DNA of 64,000 bases, from positions 146,327-210,326 of IMG/VR virus record IMGVR_UViG_3300010430_000003, one strand, 5' to 3'. Source of the DNA: a virus. Below are positions 32,427 to 39,951 of this stretch, one piece after another. Made by a program: the position numbers and the translations under genes. Every line of letters begins with the position of its first letter. Positions within the stretch are counted from its first letter, which is position 1. The notes beneath the pieces were generated by a model that did not search any database, was not told the DNA's origin, and saw only the letters and a program-made list of their open reading frames with translations.

Positions 32427-32659
32427 GACAATTTTACTGATCTGTTAAATGTTCTCCGTAATCCAAATATTAGTTCGTAATGGGTATAGTTGGCGTGGAA
32501 AAAACTACATTTCCAACTATGAACCGATATGTTCGTCGACAGTTTATCTGATTTAGCATGTATCATTATACAATTACTAATCAATAAATTGATAAATTGA
32601 TTATCATTAGGATCAATTACATATCCTCTAATTTTGGTCTTCAAATGATAATGGTACAT
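32423..32659 (-). CDS. MNIN-family protein with short N-terminal extension (78 aa)
   Basis: Function unknown. The core FINLLISNCIMIHAK begins near residue 22, after an extension MYHYHLKTKIRGYVI. The start at 32659 follows the stop of the 48-codon gene upstream; the longer reading from 32686 would overlap it. Ends tail-to-tail with the virion-type operon. Confidence 0.6.
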   Translation of the reverse strand: MYHYHLKTKIRGYVIDPNDNQFINLLISNCIMIHAKSDKLSTNISVHSWKCSFFHANYTHYELIFGLRRTFNRSVKLS

Positions 32660-32664
32660 GGTAT

Positions 32665-32811
32665 TTAACGAAGCATTGAATTCCAAAGCAGTTCAAATTC
32701 TTCAACAAGAAGATCAACAATTCGTGAAATTTCATCAGGAAGGGAAGCTCCCGGTGTGATTATCAAGTCTATATCATAGACTTCAAAAGTACGCTCATAT
32801 AAATCTTTCAT
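32665..32811 (-). CDS. Small acidic protein (48 aa)
   Basis: Short ORF starting MKDLYERTFEVYDIDLI, linked by ATGA to the upstream family gene. One predicted strand pair, then an acidic helix (IVDLLVEEFELLW). Function unknown; the gene is supported by coupling and by filling an otherwise empty gap. Confidence 0.55.
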   Translation of the reverse strand: MKDLYERTFEVYDIDLIITPGASLPDEISRIVDLLVEEFELLWNSMLR

Positions 32812-33038
32812 CCCGCTCCTCTTTTAATTTCTCTTAAATCCAAAAGACACACCCACAAAAGAAAATTCTCTATACAATATTCTCCAAAAACAATCAATTC
32901 TTCATGTTCGTAAGATTCTATCACAGATTGTTTGGGGTCTATTTCCCATATTTTGGGGTTATTAATATCAACAGTGAAGTTTTGATTATATTGAAGAACA
33001 AAACTAGCCTTCACCATTTTATTAACAAATGAATTCAT
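32808..33038 (-). CDS. MNIN-family small protein (76 aa)
   Basis: Function unknown. MNSFVNKMVKASFVLQYN start; acidic middle, basic end (LREIKRGAG). ATGA overlaps at both ends. Its N-terminus resembles the next gene upstream (KAGFVRQ/KASFVLQ). Confidence 0.75.
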   Translation of the reverse strand: MNSFVNKMVKASFVLQYNQNFTVDINNPKIWEIDPKQSVIESYEHEELIVFGEYCIENFLLWVCLLDLREIKRGAG

Positions 33039-33247
33039 TTATGTTCATTGGAGAATGATAAGTAGTAGTAGTTTACATCTTCTATACATCCAGAAATAAC
33101 ATGTTTTGAATATTCAAGTATAGATGCCATACTTGAATATAGCGCTACGGAATAGTGCTTTCCTGGTATGGACGTCCATAAGAACCGACCATGTTGACGA
33201 ACAAAGCCAGCTTTAATCAGATTATTTATTGTTGAATGTGAATTCAT
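33035..33247 (-). CDS. MNIN-family small protein (70 aa)
   Basis: Function unknown. MNSHSTINNLIKAGFVRQ start; Tyr/Ser-rich C-terminus. Its start lies immediately after the tRNA at 33249-33330, so tRNA 3' processing and translation initiation share this boundary. Confidence 0.7.
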   Translation of the reverse strand: MNSHSTINNLIKAGFVRQHGRFLWTSIPGKHYSVALYSSMASILEYSKHVISGCIEDVNYYYLSFSNEHK

Positions 33248-33248
33248 A

Positions 33249-33330
33249 GCGGGAGAGGGATTCGAACCCTCGAAGCCTTAACGGCAAAAGGTTATGAGCC
33301 TTTTCACTTTAACCACTTGTATATCCCGCA
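33249..33330 (-). tRNA. Class II tRNA with anticodon CAT (unusual)
   Basis: The acceptor is GCGGGA with TCCCGC plus a T-T mismatch at position 1:72. The D-loop contains GTGG, and the T-arm GAGGG-TTCGAAT-CCCTC is perfect. The anticodon loop CTCATAA gives CAT (Met, or Ile after C34 modification); its stem AAAAG/CCTTT has one A-C mismatch. A 15-base variable arm with GCC/GGC pairing is typical of Leu, Ser or Tyr tRNAs, not Met. The 1:72 mismatch recalls initiator tRNA, but the G-C pairs initiators carry in the anticodon stem are absent. Amino-acid identity is uncertain. Confidence 0.7.
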
Positions 33331-33686
33331 GCAAATTTATGATTAAATGCTCCGATTCTTCAACCACCACTTATGCCAATCTCCATCCTTGCGGGGAGGA
33401 GCAACCTTTAAGGTTGAGACAATCAGCTTAAGTCTTCTAACGGTACCTATCCCCAAGGTTCAGGCCGATCACTCGATCTGCACGCACCTCACTTAATCAT
33501 AAAAGCAAATCCTACCCCGAAGTCTCTCACCAATTAATAATCAACCGCACGAAAATTATTAATGACTTCGATCTCTCAACCTATGGAGTATCATAGGTCA
33601 CCAGCTTTGTATCATTCAAGAGCGAAAGGACAACGACATGAATGAATGAATTTTGTCTGATTGTTTGAACACCCGCAGCACAAGTT
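33331..33686 (-). ncRNA. Candidate structured RNA of about 350 nt with its own promoter
   Basis: No ORF fits this stretch. Nested helices are visible: a 10-bp long-range stem (33337-33346 with 33493-33502); CGAAGTC with GACTTCG (33518-33524, 33564-33570) enclosing a 9-bp ATTAATAAT stem; ACCTATG with CATAGGT (33579-33585, 33592-33598); and CAACC-TTTAA-GGTTG (33402-33416). A promoter lies just upstream. The transcript would run into the class II tRNA. The 5' end repeats TGCTGCGGG, which also precedes the tRNA. I do not recognise a known RNA class; ROOL and GOLLD RNAs are much longer. Confidence 0.6.
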
Positions 33687-33692
33687 ATTAAC

Positions 33693-33720
33693 ATTATAGT
33701 ATATGTTGCAATTTTCTCAA
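33693..33720 (-). promoter_or_regulatory. Sigma-70-type promoter TTGAGA-N16-TATAAT
   Basis: TTGAGA (33720-33715) and TATAAT (33698-33693) with a 16-base spacer. Transcription would start near 33686, with no start codon following, so its product is the structured RNA and tRNA, then the family genes beyond. Confidence 0.75.
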
Positions 33721-33727
33721 GAGAAAT

Positions 33728-33928
33728 TTATTCATCAATCCAACCTGCTTGTGAAGCACACCATGTCTTGACCATTTCTCTTTCTCGATAACCTAATCTA
33801 TCCCAAATAGCATCAAGTTCATCAAGCAACTTTTCTACTTTAGGACGATGCGTAGCTGATAGCGGTTTCTCTTTGCACAACTCTTGTGCCTGTAAGAAAC
33901 GCTCTTTGTAAATCTCAATTGTTTCCAT
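33728..33928 (-). CDS. Hypothetical protein (66 aa)
   Basis: No recognised family; helical and charged (METIEIYKERFLQAQE start). A GGAGGG site precedes the start. It ends just before the promoter of the structured RNA. Confidence 0.6.
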   Translation of the reverse strand: METIEIYKERFLQAQELCKEKPLSATHRPKVEKLLDELDAIWDRLGYREREMVKTWCASQAGWIDE

Positions 33929-33971
33929 GGATTCCCTCCGCTATGAAATCATATAAACTTTAGTCAGAAAA

Positions 33972-34259
33972 TTAAGCTAAATATAAAAAGTAGTATGCGA
34001 TATTGGCACAATGGTATATCGCAAGAATCCCATACAAGAAATTCAAAAAGAAAAGTGTTTTCTTAGCATCACGGAAATGTTTCCACAAGATTCCGCACAG
34101 GATTGCCATTACAATTAACTTGAATGGTAAAAAGATACCAATATCGTATGCGAATTTCATTAAGGGGTTTAATTCCATACCAGAACCGAACTTAGTCAGG
34201 ATCCAGTACGTAACAAATGCATCGAAAGCGTTAAGAATATATAACAGAATTATGGACAT
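33972..34259 (-). CDS. DUF5658-like membrane protein (95 aa)
   Basis: Hydrophobic helices at about residues 2-20, 40-58 and 67-92. The first is followed by D-AF-x-TYWIL and G-x-x-x-ELNPLM, the pattern I associate with DUF5658 membrane proteins. Function unknown. It faces the HTH gene across a short intergenic region. Confidence 0.65.
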   Translation of the reverse strand: MSIILLYILNAFDAFVTYWILTKFGSGMELNPLMKFAYDIGIFLPFKLIVMAILCGILWKHFRDAKKTLFFLNFLYGILAIYHCANIAYYFLYLA

Positions 34260-34365
34260 TTAAAAAAAACCTTGAAATTTTGGAGTTTTTACCCCTTAAT
34301 AATCCCCCGGAGGGAGAGTCACTGTGAACTGTGATTCAATAATAGTTAGTATAAAGGAAATAGTA

Positions 34366-34731
34366 ATGATTAAAAAGAAATTCTATAGACAGAACAAATA
34401 TAAGTACTATAATAACAGTTACATTAAACACTTAGAAGAACAGAATATTCTTACTAATGATTTAAAGAACTTAATAAGAAAACTTACTTTAGAAGACTTA
34501 ATAGTGATTAAATTAGAATTAAGTAATGAAATACTGAAAGGTAGGAATTACAGTTTACCATTATGGTCTTCCATGACATCAATTGTACAGGAATCTCTAT
34601 TGAGATATAGTTTATCTTTTGCAGCATATTCTAGAGAGGTATATTCCTTCCTTGGAATGTCCAAAAATAGATACTGGGATATGATGAGAAAATATAACCT
34701 GTTCCGTCAGGATGATGAATCAGGTATTTGA
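34366..34731 (+). CDS. Possible Fis/NtrC-type HTH regulator (121 aa)
   Basis: The last 35 residues (AAYSREVYSFLGMSKNRYWD and following) resemble the Fis-like helix-turn-helix, with LGMSKNRYWDMMRKY in the recognition-helix position. The N-terminus is basic and Tyr-rich. The ATG at 34366 with AAAGGAAA upstream was preferred over a GTG at 34324. Only rightward gene in this block; its end overlaps the protease gene by 12 bases, tail to tail. It could regulate the adjacent early genes. Confidence 0.5.
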   Translation: MIKKKFYRQNKYKYYNNSYIKHLEEQNILTNDLKNLIRKLTLEDLIVIKLELSNEILKGRNYSLPLWSSMTSIVQESLLRYSLSFAAYSREVYSFLGMSKNRYWDMMRKYNLFRQDDESGI

Positions 34732-35502
34732 AAGAAAACTTTGAAGATCTCTGAGGGAAGTACCCATGCAGAATTCTTGAAATAGTCCTAATCTCCCAGA
34801 ATTCAATGCGACAACAGAGTGAATTACTCCAACAACTTGGTATGTATTGTTTCGTTTTACAAAAACAGGAGAACCAGATGAACCGGGAGCAATTCTAGCA
34901 GAATATAAATATCCAACCGTGTTTCCTAGTCTTCCAATCTTTACACGACCGTTAAACAAACCTCTGATGATTGGAACCGTTTCGAAGTGATCGTCAAATT
35001 GTTCCCAACCAACCGGAGTGCCAATTATCCAGATTTCTTCACTGACAGCAGGCTCATTCTTTGATACCTGTGCAACAGTAAGATAAATATCTTCAATAAT
35101 AAAAGAGGCGAGATCTGTTCGAGGATCTTTCTTTAAAACCTTAACTTTAAAAGTTTCATTAGTTGGAAGCTTGACTTTATAGATTAATTTAGTATCTTTA
35201 CTAAACATGAGTTCCATGGCAACCATTGGATTTGTATCAACACAGTGAAAATTTGTTACCCCGATGGTTCCTTTTCTTGAATGCTTTGCACTAAAAGCAG
35301 AACATGAAGAAACGACTTTAGACTCTGTGGGGGAGACTAAGTGAGTTTCAAATTTTAAGAAAGTTTCTGTTGGGATTGTGGATTTGTGCAGTCTTGGTCC
35401 TTCAAATTCTTTTGGCTTAACATTGAAGTTAATTCTCGTGCAAGAACATGAAGAAAAAATTAGAATAAAGAGTAGAAGAGCAAACTTAAGTTTTGTAATC
35501 AC
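34720..35502 (-). CDS. Trypsin-like serine protease, lipoprotein, GTG start (260 aa)
   Basis: The signal peptide ends in FSSCSC (lipid-modified Cys near residue 19), so the protein is probably membrane-anchored outside the cytoplasm. Catalytic residues of the S1 fold are visible: His in TNFHCVD (about 87), Asp in RTDLASF (about 129) and Ser in APGSSGSPVF (about 211). The start is GTG with GAGG upstream. An exported phage protease could process envelope proteins or exclude other phages; the target is unknown. Confidence 0.8.
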   Translation of the reverse strand: MITKLKFALLLFILIFSSCSCTRINFNVKPKEFEGPRLHKSTIPTETFLKFETHLVSPTESKVVSSCSAFSAKHSRKGTIGVTNFHCVDTNPMVAMELMFSKDTKLIYKVKLPTNETFKVKVLKKDPRTDLASFIIEDIYLTVAQVSKNEPAVSEEIWIIGTPVGWEQFDDHFETVPIIRGLFNGRVKIGRLGNTVGYLYSARIAPGSSGSPVFVKRNNTYQVVGVIHSVVALNSGRLGLFQEFCMGTSLRDLQSFLSNT

Positions 35503-35666
35503 ATATTAGCCTCATAAATACTGGTTCATATTAAGTATGGCAAAAAAAAGTGCTTAAGAAAATTTAAAATTAAAAATGTGACATTTTGTGAAAAACGTAA
35601 GATACTTAATTTGAATGCTATATCTATTCACACCATCACTACATTCCTTTTTGAGAGGTCCATTAC

Positions 35667-36932
35667 TTGAATAATTCTAATCGAGTAGTTTTAGACACTA
35701 GTGCAATTTTATTTGATCCCGAAATCCTATTTACAGACGAATATGAAACAATTTTTATGCCATATGAAGTCATTCAAGAGCTTGATAGAATCAAGTCGAA
35801 GAGTGATTTTTTGGGAGCTAAAGCTAGGAAAGCAATTAGAATTCTTTATAACAATTTAAACGACAAGGTTGAGTTTTTAGACCCAATATCGTTATCATTA
35901 AACGATGACTCGATTATTGAGGCTGCTCGTCAAACAGATTCTTTGTTGTTGACAAATGATTTCAACATTGTGCTGAAATGCCGAGGTCTTGGAGTTAAAG
36001 CAGAAATTTTAGATTCTGAAATGACAAACGAGTTCTCTGCTTCTGGAGATTTATTCACAGGACTCCAAGACGTCATGGTGGATGATGATGTTATTGATGA
36101 TCTTTATGCCGAAGAATCTGACTATATTGATAATATTGAATTTCAAGATCATGAAATCCACATGAATCAGTTTGTTCGATTAACTTCATTGACAAATCCC
36201 AAGAAGAAGATTTTCATGATGAAAAAGGGTGAATATCTTTTCAAGATTATTGATCTGAGCAAATCAATACAGGTTTGGGGTTTAGAGGCAAGAAATATTG
36301 AACAAAGGTTAGCTCTCGAATTGCTTATGGATCCAGATATTCAGTTAGTTTCGCTTATTGGTCTTGCTGGGTCTGGGAAAAGTTTGATGGCAACTGCAGC
36401 AGGTTTGCAACAAATCTTCACAAGAAAATTGTCAAACGGTGAAAAGGCAAAGAGATTTAAGAAAATGGTTATATCTCGTCCCATTCAAGTTATGGGTAAA
36501 GATATTGGTTATTTGCCCGGTTCTATGGAGGAAAAACTTGCACCATGGATTGCACCAATTATGGATTGTTTAGATTTTTTGGAAAACAGCAATAGTGTGA
36601 AGATTGGAAAGTGGTTTGAAGACGGTAAAATTCAAATTGAAGCCCCAACCTACATCAGAGGTAGATCAATCCCGGATTCCTTTATTATCATTGATGAATG
36701 TCAGAACTTGTCCATGCACGAGATCAAAACGATCCTGACACGAGCAGGCGAGAATTCCAAAATCGTTCTAACTGGTGACGTTGAACAAATTGATAATTCT
36801 AAGTTGAATAAATTCACAAATGGACTAACATATGCTATAGAACGATTGAAGGGGTATAATATCTCTGGTCACTTAACATTGCAAAAATCAGAGCGGTCAA
36901 AGCTTGCTGAAATTTGTGCAAAAGAATTGTAG
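35667..36932 (+). CDS. phoH: PIN-PhoH protein (PhoH2 type), TTG start (421 aa)
   Basis: Two-domain RNA-processing enzyme. Residues about 1-130 form a PIN nuclease domain (VLDTSAILFDPE with the first Asp; TNDFN with a later Asp). Residues about 215-420 form a PhoH ATPase with Walker A GLAGSGKS (about 232-239), the QVMGKDIGYLPGS motif and Walker B IIIDECQN (about 341). PIN-PhoH proteins couple ATP-driven RNA unwinding to cleavage. PhoH genes are common in large phages, though their phage role is unsettled. The TTG start is supported by GAGAGG upstream and the absence of another start before the PIN motif. Confidence 0.9.
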   Translation: MNNSNRVVLDTSAILFDPEILFTDEYETIFMPYEVIQELDRIKSKSDFLGAKARKAIRILYNNLNDKVEFLDPISLSLNDDSIIEAARQTDSLLLTNDFNIVLKCRGLGVKAEILDSEMTNEFSASGDLFTGLQDVMVDDDVIDDLYAEESDYIDNIEFQDHEIHMNQFVRLTSLTNPKKKIFMMKKGEYLFKIIDLSKSIQVWGLEARNIEQRLALELLMDPDIQLVSLIGLAGSGKSLMATAAGLQQIFTRKLSNGEKAKRFKKMVISRPIQVMGKDIGYLPGSMEEKLAPWIAPIMDCLDFLENSNSVKIGKWFEDGKIQIEAPTYIRGRSIPDSFIIIDECQNLSMHEIKTILTRAGENSKIVLTGDVEQIDNSKLNKFTNGLTYAIERLKGYNISGHLTLQKSERSKLAEICAKEL

Positions 36933-36941
36933 GCAAAGTTG

Positions 36942-37565
36942 ATGAATTTTAAGACATACAAAGGTTGGTTTATTTCACAGACAGTGCCATTCACAAACAA
37001 TGAAATAGACTTATATGATGTCTTGGATAAAGTGAATGCCTCAATCCCTCGCCAATTCATTCTTGACATCGATGGAGTTTATGTTGTCAAAACAAAAGAA
37101 ATGGAGAGACGAAATATAAATGCTATTTTTGCCGACGGCATGATTTACGTATCACCAGAGCAAAGTAGCAATCAGGATTTATTGGATGATATCATTCATG
37201 AAATTGCTCACTCAATTGAGTCAAAGTATAAAGCTGATATTTATTATGATAATTGCATTGAAGATGAATTCATAACCAAGAGAACAATGTTGTCAAGATT
37301 GCTAACTAATCTTGGTTATGAAATTCCTGTTGAATTTACACACAATATTGACTATAATGAAGAATTAGATTATTTTCTTCACAATGAGGTTGGATATAAT
37401 ATTTTAGAAAAAGTAGTTAATGGCATATTTATAAATGCATATTCAGTGACATCGGTACAGGAATATTGGGCGGTAGCTTTTGAAAAATATTACCTCGGAG
37501 ATTACCGGGAGGTTAAGAGACTTTCTCCAAGAACCTTCGAAAAAATTGAGTCACTAATTTATTAG
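36942..37565 (+). CDS. HExxH metallopeptidase-like protein (207 aa)
   Basis: DDIIHEIAHSIE near residues 82-93 is a zinc-binding helix. EYWAVAFEKYY near 177-187 carries a Glu in the position used as third ligand by lethal-factor-like (ATLF, Pro-Pro endopeptidase) families. Soluble, no signal peptide seen. ATG 36942 is preferred to the TTG three bases earlier. Target unknown. Confidence 0.7.
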   Translation: MNFKTYKGWFISQTVPFTNNEIDLYDVLDKVNASIPRQFILDIDGVYVVKTKEMERRNINAIFADGMIYVSPEQSSNQDLLDDIIHEIAHSIESKYKADIYYDNCIEDEFITKRTMLSRLLTNLGYEIPVEFTHNIDYNEELDYFLHNEVGYNILEKVVNGIFINAYSVTSVQEYWAVAFEKYYLGDYREVKRLSPRTFEKIESLIY

Positions 37566-37575
37566 CGGGATAAAA

Positions 37576-37845
37576 ATGAAAATTGATAAAAATGCAAAAG
37601 GAAGTATCTTAACAGTTAAGATAACTTTGGCAAAAAATCCGAAAGGTACCCCTCCCCGAAAAATTACTACTTCTAATGTTATCAACCTCCCGCAGTTGGG
37701 AAGATATAATATATTATCAGTAATAACACAAGATGTTATTGTTTCATCTGAAGAATCAGAGGTGATTGGTGAGTGGACCTTCGAACTCAAAAGACAACCC
37801 AAACCGAAAAAAGTATCAAGAAAAGTGGCTAAGAAAGTGGAGTGA
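37576..37845 (+). CDS. Hypothetical beta-rich protein with basic tail (89 aa)
   Basis: No recognised family. Alternating hydrophobic strands, then a Lys-rich C-terminus (PKPKKVSRKVAKKVE) that may bind nucleic acid. Its 3' end overlaps the nuclease gene by about 77 bases in another frame. Confidence 0.55.
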   Translation: MKIDKNAKGSILTVKITLAKNPKGTPPRKITTSNVINLPQLGRYNILSVITQDVIVSSEESEVIGEWTFELKRQPKPKKVSRKVAKKVE

Positions 37846-38656
37846 TTATCTCTATTCCATTGATAGAAAACTAACTAAAAGAATATCTTATTCACAACTC
37901 TATAATTGGTGTAAGTGTCCGCATTTACATTGGTTAATTTCCGTATCAAAGCAGATACCGTATAGTAGCAATACTTATACGGTTTTCGGCTATGCCATTC
38001 ATGAATCCCTAGAGTACCAGCTTCTCCAAAAAGCGGTAAGGGGTAATATTGACTTCTCAAGTACAAAACAATACTACATAAAAGCTCTTAGAAAAGAGGT
38101 TGATAGGAACATCGACAATGTTGACCTTTCAATTTTGCAAGAATTAAACAAAAAGATCAACATTATTCACAATAATGTAGAAAAGTTCTTGAAAGATAAA
38201 TACGGTGATTATACAATCATATCGATTGAGGACAAGATTGAAAGAGATGTTGTCTATGAATCTGACAAGTGGGAGTATAAGTTCATTGGATATATTGATT
38301 TGGTTTTGCGGGACGATGAAGGGAAATATCATTTAATTGATTTCAAGACATCCAAGAGTGGATGGACAAAATGGGACCGCCGAGATAAATCAAAGTATTA
38401 TCAACTTATTTTGTATAAATATTTTTGGTTGATGGATAAGAACATTCCAATCAAGGATGTTAAGGTTTCTTATGTCTTTCTGAAGAGAAACGGAAAAGTA
38501 TCATCATTCGATCCAACTTCTGGCAAGAAAAGAATGCAAAATTCCTTCGAGCTTTTGAAGAAGATGATCTGGAATGCTTATGAACGAGAATTTTACATTA
38601 AGAAAAAAGGCGAATGTAAATTTTGTGACTGTAAAGAATTTTATGGAAAAGTATGA
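37769..38656 (+). CDS. PD-(D/E)XK nuclease, RecB/Cas4-like (295 aa)
   Basis: Core motifs of the PDDEXK_1 superfamily: ISYSQLYNWCKCP (about 46-58), GYAIHESLE with an active-site His, EYKFIGYIDLVL with Asp, and HLIDFKTSKSG with Asp and Lys. The C-terminal CKFCDC, with an N-terminal Cys, recalls the Fe-S cluster of Cas4/AddB nucleases. It probably processes DNA ends during replication or recombination. The start is uncertain: TTG 37766 or GTG 37769, both behind GAGGTGA. Confidence 0.8.
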   Translation: MSGPSNSKDNPNRKKYQEKWLRKWSDYLYSIDRKLTKRISYSQLYNWCKCPHLHWLISVSKQIPYSSNTYTVFGYAIHESLEYQLLQKAVRGNIDFSSTKQYYIKALRKEVDRNIDNVDLSILQELNKKINIIHNNVEKFLKDKYGDYTIISIEDKIERDVVYESDKWEYKFIGYIDLVLRDDEGKYHLIDFKTSKSGWTKWDRRDKSKYYQLILYKYFWLMDKNIPIKDVKVSYVFLKRNGKVSSFDPTSGKKRMQNSFELLKKMIWNAYEREFYIKKKGECKFCDCKEFYGKV

Positions 38657-39951
38657 AAAAAATAACTAAGAAGAAACAGAACAAGACTGACAAGAAGATT
38701 AAAATTCTTACTTTAGGTGATTCACCCCTCTTGCCATCTGGTGTGGGAATCCAATCGAAATATATTTTTCAAGCACTCTTGGAATCTGGAAAATATCAAA
38801 TTTATTCTTTGGCTGGCGCTAGAGAACATAAGGATTACAATCCCGTTAAAACGGAGGAGTTTGGTGACGACTGGATTATCCATCCTGTTAAGGAATATGG
38901 AAACGCCGCTATCATGAGAGGGCTCTTAGCAGGATTCAAACCTGATGTAATCTGGTTCATGACAGATCCTCGTTTTTATGAATGGCTTTGGGATATTGAA
39001 GATGAAATTCGTGCAAATGTTCCTATGGTTTATTATCATGTTTGGGATAACTTTCCAGTCCCAGTGTTCAATAAAGGATATTATGAATCTACTGATGTCA
39101 TTCACAGTATTTCAAAAGTGACGAGAGATGTCGTCAATGAAATAATGGGTGAAGAATATGATCACAAACATGTCCCGCATTGCATCGACCAAGAGGTCTT
39201 CAGGAAATATCCCGCAGCAGATGTGGAAAAATTTCAGGAAGAGTTTATTACATCAAAATTAGGAGACCCTGATCGATTGGTTTATTTTTGGAACAACCGA
39301 AATGGTCGAAGAAAACAACCAGGTTCATTAATTTTCTGGTTTAAAGAATACCTTGACAAAGTGGGACATGATAAAGCAACGTTGATTATGCACACTGAAC
39401 CAAAAGATCAGTATGGGCAGGATTTATATAAGATTGTTGATCACCTTGGTTTGTCAAATGGGCAGGTTGTATTTTCAACTAACAAATATGAATCAAGAGT
39501 TCTTGCGTTAATTTATAACGCTGTTGATTGTACAATTAATATTTCTGACGCTGAGGGATTTGGTCTTTCTGTTTCTGAAAGCTTGAATTGTGGAACGCCT
39601 GTCATTGTAAATCTTACTGGTGGAATGACTGAACAAGTTTTTGATGGCGAAGAGTATTGTGGAATTGGAATCGAACCATCTTCGAAGGCAGTAATCGGAA
39701 GTCAAATTTGCCCTTGGATTTATGAAGACCGAATTTCAAAAGAAGATTTTGTTGATGCATTATTGAAATTCCATAATATGAGTCCTGAAGAAAGACAAGA
39801 ACTTGGTGAACGTGGAATTCGTCATATGGATAAGAATTTCAATTTCAAAGAGTTTAAGAAATTTTGGCCTAAAGAAATGCAAAGAATTCATAATAAATAT
39901 GGTTCGTGGCCGAATAAGAAATATAAGTCATGGGAGCTTAGAGAAGTATGA
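38653..39951 (+). CDS. GT4-type glycosyltransferase (432 aa)
   Basis: GT-B fold enzyme transferring a sugar from an activated donor. The N-terminal domain has KILTLGDSPLLPSGVGIQ. The C-terminal domain carries ISDAEGFGLSVSESLNCGTP near residues 297-316, the E-x7-E signature of retaining GT4 enzymes. Begins the glycan cluster. ATGA overlap with the next, related enzyme. Confidence 0.85.
   Translation: MKKITKKKQNKTDKKIKILTLGDSPLLPSGVGIQSKYIFQALLESGKYQIYSLAGAREHKDYNPVKTEEFGDDWIIHPVKEYGNAAIMRGLLAGFKPDVIWFMTDPRFYEWLWDIEDEIRANVPMVYYHVWDNFPVPVFNKGYYESTDVIHSISKVTRDVVNEIMGEEYDHKHVPHCIDQEVFRKYPAADVEKFQEEFITSKLGDPDRLVYFWNNRNGRRKQPGSLIFWFKEYLDKVGHDKATLIMHTEPKDQYGQDLYKIVDHLGLSNGQVVFSTNKYESRVLALIYNAVDCTINISDAEGFGLSVSESLNCGTPVIVNLTGGMTEQVFDGEEYCGIGIEPSSKAVIGSQICPWIYEDRISKEDFVDALLKFHNMSPEERQELGERGIRHMDKNFNFKEFKKFWPKEMQRIHNKYGSWPNKKYKSWELREV

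Noticed and set aside
35513-35520. T4-type late promoter (CATAAATA) upstream of phoH
   Set aside because: One mismatch to TATAAATA, about 150 bases from the gene, and not repeated before other rightward genes; too weak to annotate.
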